Below, piece after piece: positions 8,186-18,302 of a DNA stretch of 64,000 bases; the first letter of the stretch is position 1, and every line of letters begins with the position of its first letter. The position numbers and the translations under genes are program-made. The notes under the pieces are model-generated. The model saw nothing but the letters and a program-made list of their open reading frames with translations. It made no database searches and had not been told where the DNA came from. The stretch comes from Chryseobacterium sp. FP211-J200 (lineage in GTDB: Bacteria; Bacteroidota; Bacteroidia; Flavobacteriales; Weeksellaceae): the NCBI RefSeq assembly GCF_001643375.1, contig NZ_LSHB01000008.1:1-64000 (forward strand), given 5' to 3'.

Positions 8186-9631
8186 ATGCAAACTAAAACA
8201 CCTTGTTTTACCATCTGCACAGAATGCCAAGGTCTCGGAAAGAAAAAGCGGAGAATCAAGAAAAGTGTGAAACTTCGCTATCAATCGGAACTGGAACATT
8301 TTGAAAAAACCAATGGCGAAGGAACACCTCCTACCCGTCCGGAAGCGCATTGGTATGTTTGCCCAACCTGTTCTGGCTCAGGATTGACTTCGGCTGACAG
8401 CTTCCCGATTCCAGATACAGAGAACCTTCCTCACGTCGCCATCATTGGTGCTGGGATTGGTGGTGTTGCTTTGGTTGTTGCTTGTTTACACCGTGGTATT
8501 CCTTTTACCATTTATGAGCGCGACAAAAGTTTTGATGAACGCTCGCAAGGTTATGGCCTTACCTTACAACAAGCCAGCAAAGCGATTGAAGGTTTCGGAA
8601 TTTCGAAGTTGGAAAAAGGCGTGGTTTCGACAAGACATTTGGTTCACACGCCTGATGGAAAAGTAGTGGCCGAATGGGGAATGCGAAAGTGGCTTCAAAA
8701 TTCCGAAAAACAATCCCCGAAAAAATCCAATATCCATATTGCCAGACAATCGCTCCGTTCCACATTCATCGAACAATTGGGTGGCAATGAAAACATCAAA
8801 TGGGGACATCAATTAATCGATTTTAATGAAAATCAAGACGGTAAAATTGAACTTTACTTTCAAGTCAACGGCGAATCAAAGATTGAAAAAGCTGACATAA
8901 TCGTTGGTGCAGACGGTATTCGAAGTGCTGTTCGTCATATTTTAATTGGTGAAGAAATTTCGCCTTTGCGCTATCTGGATTGCATTGTCATTTTAGGCAT
9001 TTGTCCGTTGAGTGCTCTCGAAATTAATGACCATCATCTGTTGGATTCAGCGACGGTTTTTCAGACGGCGAACGGAAACGAACGGATCTATATGATGCCA
9101 TTTGATGCCGATTCAATAATGTGGCAACTCAGTTTTCCGATGTCTGAGGACGAAGCAAAAAACCTCAGCAACAAAGGTTCGGAAGCCCTTAAACAAGAAG
9201 CTATCCGACGAACAAACTGGCATTCGCCAGTTCCTGAAATCATCAACGCCACTTTGGCAAATCAGATTTCCGGATATCCCGTTTATGACCGTGCGTTGCT
9301 CACACCAGAATTAATGAAAAACTTCGGAAACGCCACATTGATTGGTGATGCCGCACATCCGATGAGTCCTTTCAAGGGGCAAGGTGCCAATCAGGCTTTG
9401 CTGGATGCGTTATCCTTAGCTCGTGAAATATCAAAAAAATGCAGACCATTGTCGCAATGGCGAACCGACGGCATCAGAAAAAATGTCCTATCTGATTTCG
9501 AATCAGAAATGATACAGAGAAGTTCTGTCAAAGTTGAAGATTCCGCCGCGGCTGCACAATTCCTTCATTCCGAAATAGCGCTTTATGAAGGCAATGAGCC
9601 ACGAGGGAAAGTCCTGAAAAGGAAAGATTAA
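8186..9631 (+). CDS. FAD-dependent monooxygenase with N-terminal DnaJ-type zinc motifs
   Basis: A 481-residue protein. Residues 84-481 form a group A flavin monooxygenase (PHBH-like fold): a GxGxxG dinucleotide site at 88-93 (IIGAGIGG), the IYERD acidic strand end, a central GADGIRSAVR motif and the FAD-ribose motif GDAAHPMSPFKGQG at about residue 385. Residues 11-18 and 59-66 carry two CxxCxGxG motifs (CTECQGLG and CPTCSGSG), the zinc-binding pattern of the DnaJ cysteine-rich domain, separated by a lysine-rich linker. This head is not usual in these oxygenases. The substrate cannot be told from sequence. The start is chosen because the first CxxC lies only ten residues in. A strong terminator follows the stop. 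Confidence 0.88.
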   Translation: MQTKTPCFTICTECQGLGKKKRRIKKSVKLRYQSELEHFEKTNGEGTPPTRPEAHWYVCPTCSGSGLTSADSFPIPDTENLPHVAIIGAGIGGVALVVACLHRGIPFTIYERDKSFDERSQGYGLTLQQASKAIEGFGISKLEKGVVSTRHLVHTPDGKVVAEWGMRKWLQNSEKQSPKKSNIHIARQSLRSTFIEQLGGNENIKWGHQLIDFNENQDGKIELYFQVNGESKIEKADIIVGADGIRSAVRHILIGEEISPLRYLDCIVILGICPLSALEINDHHLLDSATVFQTANGNERIYMMPFDADSIMWQLSFPMSEDEAKNLSNKGSEALKQEAIRRTNWHSPVPEIINATLANQISGYPVYDRALLTPELMKNFGNATLIGDAAHPMSPFKGQGANQALLDALSLAREISKKCRPLSQWRTDGIRKNVLSDFESEMIQRSSVKVEDSAAAAQFLHSEIALYEGNEPRGKVLKRKD

Positions 9632-9639
9632 TCCAATAA

Positions 9640-9673
9640 AAAAGCGGTTCTACATTGTTGTAAAACCGCTTTT
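9640..9673. terminator. Bidirectional terminator between convergent genes
   Basis: AAAAGCGGTTCTACA at 9640-9654 pairs with 9659-9673 with one mismatch. The A-rich and T-rich flanks make it usable in both directions. It lies between the monooxygenase and the SDR gene, which converge. Confidence 0.85.
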
Positions 9674-9691
9674 GCTTTATAATTGTTAAGC

Positions 9692-10405
9692 TTAAGGATT
9701 CGTAGAGAAAATTGAACCGTTTGCAATCAATGCGCGTCTGTTCATTTTCAGGATATCTCTTACCCATTCTGCAAAATCTTCTGGCTGAAGCACTTTGTCT
9801 GGATTTCCGTCCGTCAAACCGCCGTTGATGCTCATATCCGAAGCAATCGTGCTTGGCGTCAAAGTGATGACACGGATGTTTTCCTTTCTCCATTCTGCCA
9901 TCATCGATTGTGATAATGAAACCACCGCAGCTTTCGATGCGGCGTAAGCTGACATATTCGGACCACCTTTCAAACCTGCTGTGGAAGCTACGTTTACTAT
10001 ATCACCTTGGCCTTTTTCTTTTAAGAAAGGGTAAACTGCTTTCGTAACGTAATATACGCCGAAAAGATTGGTTTTAATAACTTGTTCCCACGTCTCCGAA
10101 GGCATTTCCTCGATGCTTCCAAAGTCACCGATTCCAGCGTTGTTGACCAAAATATCCACGCCGCCAAGTTGCTCTGCAAGCGACTCGATTCCTGCTTTCA
10201 CTTCCAATTCATTGTCCACACTGAAAACGGCGTAGGCTACTTTCACGCCAGTTGCTTTCAGTTCATTTGCTGCTATTTTAAGATAATTTTCGTTTCTTCC
10301 TGTGATGCCGACGTTCACGCCTTCATTGGCCAGGGTCTGCGCAACCGCTTTCCCAAGGCCTCTTCCGCCACCAGTGATGATGGCGTTTTTTCCTTTTAAA
10401 TTCAT
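9692..10405 (-). CDS. Short-chain dehydrogenase/reductase (3-ketoacyl-ACP reductase type)
   Basis: A 237-residue classical SDR. The N-terminal Rossmann motif is TGGGRGLG, NNAG lies in the middle (ILVNNAGIGDFG), and the catalytic serine is in VASTAGL with YAASK four turns later. It would use NAD(P)H to reduce a ketone or oxidise an alcohol; the substrate is not evident. The sequence resembles the FabG-like reductases often annotated as 3-ketoacyl-ACP reductase, but it is not next to fatty-acid genes here, so the specific role is uncertain. It stands alone between a shared terminator and a REP-like palindrome. Confidence 0.9.
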   Translation of the reverse strand: MNLKGKNAIITGGGRGLGKAVAQTLANEGVNVGITGRNENYLKIAANELKATGVKVAYAVFSVDNELEVKAGIESLAEQLGGVDILVNNAGIGDFGSIEEMPSETWEQVIKTNLFGVYYVTKAVYPFLKEKGQGDIVNVASTAGLKGGPNMSAYAASKAAVVSLSQSMMAEWRKENIRVITLTPSTIASDMSINGGLTDGNPDKVLQPEDFAEWVRDILKMNRRALIANGSIFSTNP

Positions 10406-10510
10406 TGTAATTATTTTGAAGGTGCAAATTTACCAAACGATTGTTTAGAAAAGAAACATTGCAATTAGATTTAATGAAATCTTATCATTTGGTACGTCTA
10501 TAATATATGT

Positions 10511-10584
10511 CTTCGAGAGCCTCAGACTGACAAAACTCGAAACAAATAATTTGTAAAAGCGTTGTCACACTGAGGCTCTCGAAG
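10511..10584. repeat. REP-like imperfect palindrome
   Basis: CTTCGAGAGCCTCAG at 10511-10525 and its perfect reverse complement at 10570-10584. Pairing continues inward through TGACAA and TTGTCA with two mismatches. The unpaired middle is about 30 bases. It is intergenic, between the SDR and the glycerophosphodiesterase genes. The word resembles the GAGGCTCTCGAAG type of extragenic palindromes that are dispersed in many Flavobacteriales; a genome-wide count is not possible here. Confidence 0.75.
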
Positions 10585-10604
10585 TCCATTAAAAATAAAA
10601 TTCC

Positions 10605-11351
10605 TTATTTCTCTTTCAACTGGTGCGGAACATTTGTCGTAACGAATTTCAGTCCTTGTTCTTTCAGTTTTTTATAAACTTCGAGGTCGTTCACAGTCCA
10701 GGAATTGGTAATTAATCCTAACGAATTAGCTTCTGAAATCCACGTTGGATTTTTCTCGAATACGCTGTAATGATAATCGATGCCGTCCAATCCTTCTGCT
10801 TTTATTTGTTGAGGCGAAAGATTGCCTTCCAGATATTGCACTTTGAAATTCGGTCCTGCTTTTTTAATTTCTTTACAAACATTCAAACTAAAAGAAATGA
10901 ATTCACTTTGAGATTCCAGCTTCAAATCCTTGATGGTTTGAATGGTTTTCTTCACAATCTCGTTCTCAAGTTCTGGTGTTTTTGCTGGCTTGATTTCAAC
11001 AATCAGTTTTAAAGAAGCATCTTTTTTGCCTTGTTTCAAATAATCTTTCAACGTTGGAAACTTCTCGCCATTGGAAAGTTTCAGTTTTGCTAATTCTTTA
11101 AAATCCGTTTCAGAAACTTCCATTTTCCCGTGGTGCTCATCATGGTTGATGACGAGAAAGCCATCTTTGGTCATTCTCACATCGAACTCCGCGCCGTAGA
11201 TTTTCAATTTCTGAGCATTTTCTAAAGCCTTCAAAGAGTTTTCCGTCGTTAGCGGATTGGTCTGCCAATAGCCTCTGTGAGCGATGATTTGGGTTTGGGC
11301 ATTCATTAATATGGAACTTAAAATCGTTAATCCTAGAATCAGTTTGTTCAT
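10605..11351 (-). CDS. Glycerophosphodiester phosphodiesterase
   Basis: A 248-residue exported enzyme that hydrolyses glycerophosphodiesters to glycerol-3-phosphate and an alcohol. The TIM-barrel motifs are clear: IIAHRGYW near the mature N-terminus (catalytic His-Arg), YGAEFDVRMTKDG (metal-binding Glu and Asp) and the INHDEH block. A signal peptide of about 18 residues ends at MNAQ. I chose the ATG at 11351, which begins the signal peptide. The frame is open for another 25 codons upstream, but that part does not look like protein and lies within a palindromic intergenic repeat. It likely acts in the periplasm on lipid breakdown products. Confidence 0.92.
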   Translation of the reverse strand: MNKLILGLTILSSILMNAQTQIIAHRGYWQTNPLTTENSLKALENAQKLKIYGAEFDVRMTKDGFLVINHDEHHGKMEVSETDFKELAKLKLSNGEKFPTLKDYLKQGKKDASLKLIVEIKPAKTPELENEIVKKTIQTIKDLKLESQSEFISFSLNVCKEIKKAGPNFKVQYLEGNLSPQQIKAEGLDGIDYHYSVFEKNPTWISEANSLGLITNSWTVNDLEVYKKLKEQGLKFVTTNVPHQLKEK

Positions 11352-11367
11352 TTTAAACTTTTTAAAA

Positions 11368-11438
11368 CTCTCGCTGATTTGGCAAATCAAGCAGATTATA
11401 TTAAATAAAATCTGAGTAATCAGCATAATCTGCGAGAG
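11368..11438. repeat. Nested inverted repeats with GCAGATTAT words
   Basis: CTCTCGC 11368-11374 pairs with GCGAGAG 11432-11438, GCTGATT 11373-11379 with AATCAGC 11418-11424, and GCAGATTAT 11391-11399 with ATAATCTGC 11425-11433, giving overlapping alternative hairpins. It lies upstream of the glycerophosphodiesterase start. A related word (TCTCGCAGATTAT) occurs at 17205-17217. Confidence 0.65.
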
Positions 11439-11474
11439 AAAATATTTTTGAATTTCTTTCTTTAATTAATAAAA

Positions 11475-13037
11475 TTATTCGTCGTTGCTCGTTCTCTTCG
11501 GCTCACGTGCAACCGGCCATTTCATCGGTTCGCCTTTTTCGTCATTTGGCATTACTCTTTTTTCACGACTTGTGAACTCTGGGTCTTCGGAAGCCATATA
11601 AGCTAAAGTGGCTGTCAGAATTACATTGTTCTTCAGTTCATCAAAAACAATTTTGTCATAAGTATCTTTGGTCGTGTGCCAAGTGTAACCGAAATAACCC
11701 CAGTTAAGCGAACTCAAAGAGAATCCCGGAACGCCAGCTGAAACGAAAGAAGCGTGGTCGGAACCGCCTCCACCAGGCATTCCTGGGAAGTTGGTTTTGA
11801 TGTTGTCTTTCACTTTTTTAGGAACCGCGTCCAGCCATTTTCCAATGTAAGCATACGAATCTTTGAAACCTTGTCCGCTGATGTCCACCACTCTACCCGT
11901 TCCGTTGTCTTGATTGAAAACCGCCTGTACGCCTTTGATGATTTCAGGATTGTCTGCCACGAAACCACGTGAGCCATTCAGTCCTTGCTCCTCGCTTCCC
12001 CAAAGTCCAACGATGATGGTTCGTTTGTTATTTGGATAATATTTTTTGAGGATTCGCATTGTCTCGAGCATCGTCAAAGTTCCGGTTCCGTTGTCCGTCG
12101 CACCTTGCGCGCCATCCCAAGAATCGAGGTGAGCAGAAAGAATGACATATTCGTTTGGTTTCTCAGAACCTTTTATCATTCCGATGGTGTTGAAGGATTT
12201 TGCTTCTGGAAGAACTTTGGATTGAGCATCAATTTTAATTCTTGGTTTTGCGCCTTTCTCCGCCATTCTGTAAAGCATTCCGTAATCTTCCAAATCGATA
12301 TCGAACATTGGAATCTTCTTGGTCTTAGCTCCGAAAACACGATTGGTACTGTGAATTCCCGTCCAATTGGAAATTGCAATTCCGGATGCGCCCGCTTTTT
12401 CCAAAGCTTCTGGCAACGTGTTGTTATCGTAACCAATATTTTTGATGTATTCTTGAAAATCTTTTATCGCCTTTTGTTTTTCGGCTTTCAGTTTCTCATA
12501 TAGTTCAGGCGTCGCAAATTCCTTGATTTGATCATCAGAACGGCCAATTTTCTGATATTGCGCCATCAAAACAATCTTTCCTTTTGCTGATGGTAACCAT
12601 TGGTCAAATTCCGCTTTGGATGAGACTTTGGGAAGAATAACTACTTCTGCTTCAACGGCTTTTTTTGTTGCCGGACTCCAGGCTAATTGTGTTGCGGACA
12701 AAGTTTTTGTTCTTGGATAGACCATATCCACGTGTGTTGTTCCACGCTGCCAACCTTTCCAAGTTCCAAATTGTTGAAGGTTCGCTTCGATGCCCCAAGA
12801 TTTTAGTTTATCGGCGGTGTAATTATTGGCGGCCAACATCTCCGGCGTTCCAACCAATCTTGGTCCTATGCCGTCCAAAAGTTCGAAAGCCATATCTTCC
12901 AATTGGGAATTATTATTAGCTTCATTTACAAAACTTTCGACAATTGGATTGAGCTTTTCTGTTGATTTGGTTTGAGCGTTGGAAAATTGGGCTGCAAAGA
13001 AAACAGCAGACATCGTGAACAAAGTGTTTCGCTTCAT
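11475..13037 (-). CDS. Secreted M28-family metallopeptidase
   Basis: A 520-residue zinc peptidase with a signal peptide of about 21 residues (ending SNAQ). The C-terminal two thirds is the M28 aminopeptidase/carboxypeptidase-Q type domain with the co-catalytic zinc ligands visible in order: SAHLDSWDGAQGATDNGTG, WGSEEQGLNGS, NQDNGTG and YTWHTTKDTYD. The segment between signal peptide and catalytic domain holds an inserted PA-like domain. It probably removes amino acids or dipeptides from peptides in the periplasm or outside. The C-terminal tail is charged and has no type IX sorting domain, so periplasmic location is more likely. No partner genes nearby. Confidence 0.93.
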   Translation of the reverse strand: MKRNTLFTMSAVFFAAQFSNAQTKSTEKLNPIVESFVNEANNNSQLEDMAFELLDGIGPRLVGTPEMLAANNYTADKLKSWGIEANLQQFGTWKGWQRGTTHVDMVYPRTKTLSATQLAWSPATKKAVEAEVVILPKVSSKAEFDQWLPSAKGKIVLMAQYQKIGRSDDQIKEFATPELYEKLKAEKQKAIKDFQEYIKNIGYDNNTLPEALEKAGASGIAISNWTGIHSTNRVFGAKTKKIPMFDIDLEDYGMLYRMAEKGAKPRIKIDAQSKVLPEAKSFNTIGMIKGSEKPNEYVILSAHLDSWDGAQGATDNGTGTLTMLETMRILKKYYPNNKRTIIVGLWGSEEQGLNGSRGFVADNPEIIKGVQAVFNQDNGTGRVVDISGQGFKDSYAYIGKWLDAVPKKVKDNIKTNFPGMPGGGGSDHASFVSAGVPGFSLSSLNWGYFGYTWHTTKDTYDKIVFDELKNNVILTATLAYMASEDPEFTSREKRVMPNDEKGEPMKWPVAREPKRTSNDE

Positions 13038-13131
13038 ATCTTTTTATTTGATGTCGATAAAGATAGTAAAATCGGAAGAAAATAGAATCAAAGAATGACT
13101 TCATACCACGATTTTTGCCAATAAAGAACAT

Positions 13132-14280
13132 TTAACACAAAAGCCACCACAAACTAAAATTCTGAAGCTTACCGTCTTCAAAATAAAATAGAAATGCATC
13201 GTCCGAATCTTTATCAATAGGGATTCTAAAGCGTACATCCTTATTACTCATTTGTTCTGCCTCCAATTGAGGAAACAGTTTTCTGAAATCTTTTAGCGTG
13301 GTGCTTTTATCTAAAATAATATGGTGCGACGGAATACTAAATGTGTGACTTTCCGCTTCTGCCCAGTCAAAAAGGACGATGTGCTTGTTGGTAGAATATT
13401 CAATTCCTTTTTTGTAAATCGTTGTGATTTCACCATTGAAGTTTGAGAAATTACCCGCTTTCTCATTGTATTTCCCATAGGTCTTCTCCATCCAAGGTCT
13501 GTCGAGCCATTCAAATGGGTTTCCACATTCCCAAAGGTCTGTTTTTGTTGAATCTGTTTTTAATTTAGATAATTTTTCGAAACCTACTTTACTAAGAATC
13601 AAATTATTAGAATCAACTAAGGCATCTTTTATCTCAAGATATTTTGATGAAAATATATTGGGTTCTGCTTTTTCGGTTGGTTCAATTTCAGTCTTTTCTT
13701 TTCTGAGCCAGCCAAGAACGCGATTGTTTTTGATTTCCCATTTTCCATTTTTAACTTCGAGAAGAAAAGTTTCTCTGGGTGGACTAAATGGTCCTGGATT
13801 TTGCTGAATAATTTCTATTTCATTGTCAGAAACTTTGGAGATAATCGCAACGTGGCCATAACGATTGAATAGACTTCCACTGAAAATTATCAAATCATTT
13901 TCCTGAGGTTTTAAATGACTTGAATTCTGAAATTGCAATAATCCTCGCTTCTCATTCTTTTCCCCGTCTTTTAGTTTTTCATCAAAAAAGTCTTTGGCGT
14001 TGCCATAATTATCGGGCATTTTGTGATGAAAATATTCGTAATAATAGCGTTTCACAAATTCTACACATTGGTATTTGAGACCAAGATTATAGCCATCTTT
14101 TGTCGTATTCCTTTCCTCCACGTTATTAACGCCACCATTGTAATAAACCACAACGCCATTCAAGCTATCTAATTTTTGACCAACCTCAAAATTCTGATTA
14201 AGATTAAATTTCTTCACCGACCAGTTAACTGACAATATAATTATTAGAAAAACTGCAACTGCAAATATTTTTTTCTTCAT
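13132..14280 (-). CDS. CHAP-domain protein with extra C-terminal domain
   Basis: A 382-residue protein with one N-terminal membrane segment (residues 5-20) that acts as a signal anchor. Residues about 40-200 form a CHAP amidase domain, seen from the catalytic Cys in YQCVEFVKRYYYEYF, the His in YGHVAIIS and the IIQQNPG turn. This family cleaves peptidoglycan peptides or glutathionylspermidine-like amides. The C-terminal 170 residues, after a lysine/glutamate linker, are not recognised; they contain tryptophan-rich stretches and may bind wall or substrate. Specificity is open. It is divergent from ligA. Confidence 0.85.
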   Translation of the reverse strand: MKKKIFAVAVFLIIILSVNWSVKKFNLNQNFEVGQKLDSLNGVVVYYNGGVNNVEERNTTKDGYNLGLKYQCVEFVKRYYYEYFHHKMPDNYGNAKDFFDEKLKDGEKNEKRGLLQFQNSSHLKPQENDLIIFSGSLFNRYGHVAIISKVSDNEIEIIQQNPGPFSPPRETFLLEVKNGKWEIKNNRVLGWLRKEKTEIEPTEKAEPNIFSSKYLEIKDALVDSNNLILSKVGFEKLSKLKTDSTKTDLWECGNPFEWLDRPWMEKTYGKYNEKAGNFSNFNGEITTIYKKGIEYSTNKHIVLFDWAEAESHTFSIPSHHIILDKSTTLKDFRKLFPQLEAEQMSNKDVRFRIPIDKDSDDAFLFYFEDGKLQNFSLWWLLC

Positions 14281-14359
14281 TTTAAATGATATGCTTTCGG
14301 TAAAATTAACAAAATATTCTTTTGGTCATTATTAAAAACAAGTTTCGTTAAAATTCACT

Positions 14360-14389
14360 TTTGAACTTTTATTCTTATTACTACATTTG
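14360..14389 (+). promoter_or_regulatory. Promoter of ligA
   Basis: TTTG at 14360-14363 and TACATTTG at 14382-14389 are separated by 18 bases, a near-ideal Bacteroidota promoter. The predicted transcript starts about 10 bases before the ligA ATG. Confidence 0.75.
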
Positions 14390-14399
14390 TAAAAATTGA

Positions 14400-16406
<2,007 letters not shown>

Positions 16407-16551
16407 AACTTAAAAACATCAAACTAAAAAAGACACAAGAAAAAACTTAAGTTTTTTAACTTAATTTTGAAACTATAGAAAGGACATTAAGTTTTTAAAA
16501 TCTTAGATTTTATTTTAATTGTAAAACTTTTGTGACTTTTGTGGTTGATTT

Positions 16552-17115
16552 CTAAATTTCTTTGATGACTTTACAAGGATTTCCCACGGCTAAAACATTA
16601 GCAGGAATATCTTTTACCACCACACTTCCAGCGCCGATGACTGCATTATCGCCAATTGTAACGCCCGGAAGAATGCTACATCCTGCACCAATCCAAACGT
16701 TATTACCAACTGTAATTGGAAGCGCATATTCCAAACCTTTGTTTCTGGTTTCTGTATCAAGAGGATGATTAACGGTATAGAATCCACAGTTTGGTGCGAT
16801 GAAAACATTATCTCCGAAAGTTACTTTCGCGCAATCCAAAATCACAACATTCACGTTGGCATAAAAATTTTCTCCGATTTCTATGTTATAACCGTAATCG
16901 CAGTAGAATGGCTGCTCTATCAGAAACATCTTCCCTACTTTGCCGAAAAGCGTTTTGATGATGCCTTTTCGCTCCTTCATTTTAGAAGGCTGAATCTGAT
17001 TGTAACGGAAGCACAGATCTTTGCTTCTTTGTCTTTCCTCTACCAAAGCTGCATCGCCTGCATCATATAATTCGCCTGAGATCATTTTCTCTTTTTCAGT
17101 GAGGTTATTCATCAT
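16552..17115 (-). CDS. Sugar O-acetyltransferase (maltose acetyltransferase type)
   Basis: A 187-residue acetyl-CoA-dependent transferase of the left-handed beta-helix family. The N-terminal Mac domain contains EKEKMISGELYDAGD, and the rest consists of hexapeptide repeats (GNNVWIGAGCSILPGVTIGD, IGAGSVVVKDIP). The catalytic histidine is in FYTVNHPLD. It acetylates a sugar hydroxyl, with maltose, galactoside or related acceptors being typical of the family. There are two adjacent ATGs at the start; either could be used. No sugar operon surrounds it. Confidence 0.92.
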   Translation of the reverse strand: MMNNLTEKEKMISGELYDAGDAALVEERQRSKDLCFRYNQIQPSKMKERKGIIKTLFGKVGKMFLIEQPFYCDYGYNIEIGENFYANVNVVILDCAKVTFGDNVFIAPNCGFYTVNHPLDTETRNKGLEYALPITVGNNVWIGAGCSILPGVTIGDNAVIGAGSVVVKDIPANVLAVGNPCKVIKEI

Positions 17116-17404
17116 CTATTTGTAATAATAATTTTTTAGAGATCATAAGACATTTTCAGGTCAACACCTATTCTTCATTAAAAAGGATTCTGATTATTTT
17201 CAATTCTCGCAGATTATTCCGATGGCGCAGATGCTCAAATTTAAATCTGTAAAATGTGACTCATTAGCGGGAATATTGTGAATATTATACTTCTATTTTT
17301 CGGTATGTCATTAATGTTCATCTCTATAATTTTTATAGGCATGTAATACAAAAACCCAGAACTGCTACAATCCTGAGTTTTCTATCAATTGATTTATTAA
17401 AAAG
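17116..17404. other. Intergenic region with REP-like word
   Basis: About 290 bases between the acetyltransferase and the encapsulin gene. It holds TCTCGCAGATTAT at 17205-17217 and a second GCGCAGAT nearby, resembling the palindrome at 11368-11438, and the encapsulin terminator at its right end. I see no gene in it. Confidence 0.5.
17351..17381 (-). terminator. Terminator of the encapsulin operon
   Basis: On the minus strand AAAACTCAG (from 17381-17373) pairs with CTGGGTTTT (17359-17351), with G-T wobble. The distal arm ends in T residues. It lies just downstream of the encapsulin stop codon. Confidence 0.7.
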
Positions 17405-18208
17405 TTACTCTGCAGGATCCAGCACCACGACAGCCTCCGAAGTGTAAAACTGGAAGGTGAAACTCTCCTGAAGATAGAGCTTCACCGAAGTATCAGTATG
17501 GCTTAGATAACCGATGGAAATGTCCTGGCCAAGAGTGAGCTTAAAATCACCACCACGGGTAGAGATTACAAAACCACCTTTGATTGCCGGTGCCCATATA
17601 ATTTCGCCATCAATCAGTTCCTGCAGGTGGTGCAGCATTGGATAACCTTCATCGCTCCCGCCACTGGCCGCCGTATAAGCATCAGCTCCAAGAACCAAGA
17701 CATAAGGCCCATTGACTCCGGCAAACTTCAGTTCACTTAATGCACGGGCAATTGTGTCGGGATAATTTTTGATGCTTGCAGGCAGTTTGAGCGACTGATT
17801 GCTGCTACCTTCACGAATCCCCTGAATGCCTGCCGCGGCATAACCTTCAAAAATGGCGCGGTCCTCTGCAAAAGCTATTTTTTCTGCAGCGTCTTTTAAC
17901 GGCTGCCAGTCTGAGTCTTCGGAACCGCGTTCGACATCATCTATAGCTTCCCGGCTCAGTTCAAAAGGAACCCGGAACTCGACCACTGGGTTTACTTTGC
18001 GTACAGCCGCCTTCACCCCTTCGCCTGGTGACTCAACTGGCTGAATATGCCCGGTGCCAACGGCAGAAAGATCAAAACCATTAGGCCCATCAACATCTAC
18101 CACTTTTCTTGCGGCAAGATATCTTTTGAGTGTGCGTACCGCTTCTTCTTCGATTTGCGCCCACGCTCCTTCGGAAATGGGAGCCAACTTACGGTGTAAA
18201 TTATTCAT
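17405..18208 (-). CDS. Family 1 encapsulin shell protein
   Basis: A 267-residue HK97-fold shell protein of the encapsulin/linocin M18 family. It self-assembles into a protein nanocompartment that holds an enzyme cargo. Recognisable family segments are the N-terminal MNNLHRKLAPISEGAWAQIE, the cargo-binding helix around RYLAARKVVDVDGP, FEGYAAAGIQGI in the middle and the C-terminal YTSEAVVVL. The start at 18208 gives the typical N-terminus and length; the frame continues 13 codons upstream without homology. The DyP peroxidase gene lies directly upstream on the same strand with a 94-base gap, and its C-terminal tail is the cargo signal. By eye the gene is more GC-rich than its surroundings. Confidence 0.96.
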   Translation of the reverse strand: MNNLHRKLAPISEGAWAQIEEEAVRTLKRYLAARKVVDVDGPNGFDLSAVGTGHIQPVESPGEGVKAAVRKVNPVVEFRVPFELSREAIDDVERGSEDSDWQPLKDAAEKIAFAEDRAIFEGYAAAGIQGIREGSSNQSLKLPASIKNYPDTIARALSELKFAGVNGPYVLVLGADAYTAASGGSDEGYPMLHHLQELIDGEIIWAPAIKGGFVISTRGGDFKLTLGQDISIGYLSHTDTSVKLYLQESFTFQFYTSEAVVVLDPAE

Positions 18209-18302
18209 ATCGTTTAGTTTTTTATATAATGTGTAAAATTTGATCAATATAAAGGCATCGTTACTCTGATGTTTCTATCGTTTTAACTTTGCCAAAGCTT
18301 AC

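Noticed and set aside
11352-11426. Extended N-terminus of the glycerophosphodiesterase
   Set aside because: The signal peptide begins at 11351 and the extension is made of a palindromic intergenic repeat.
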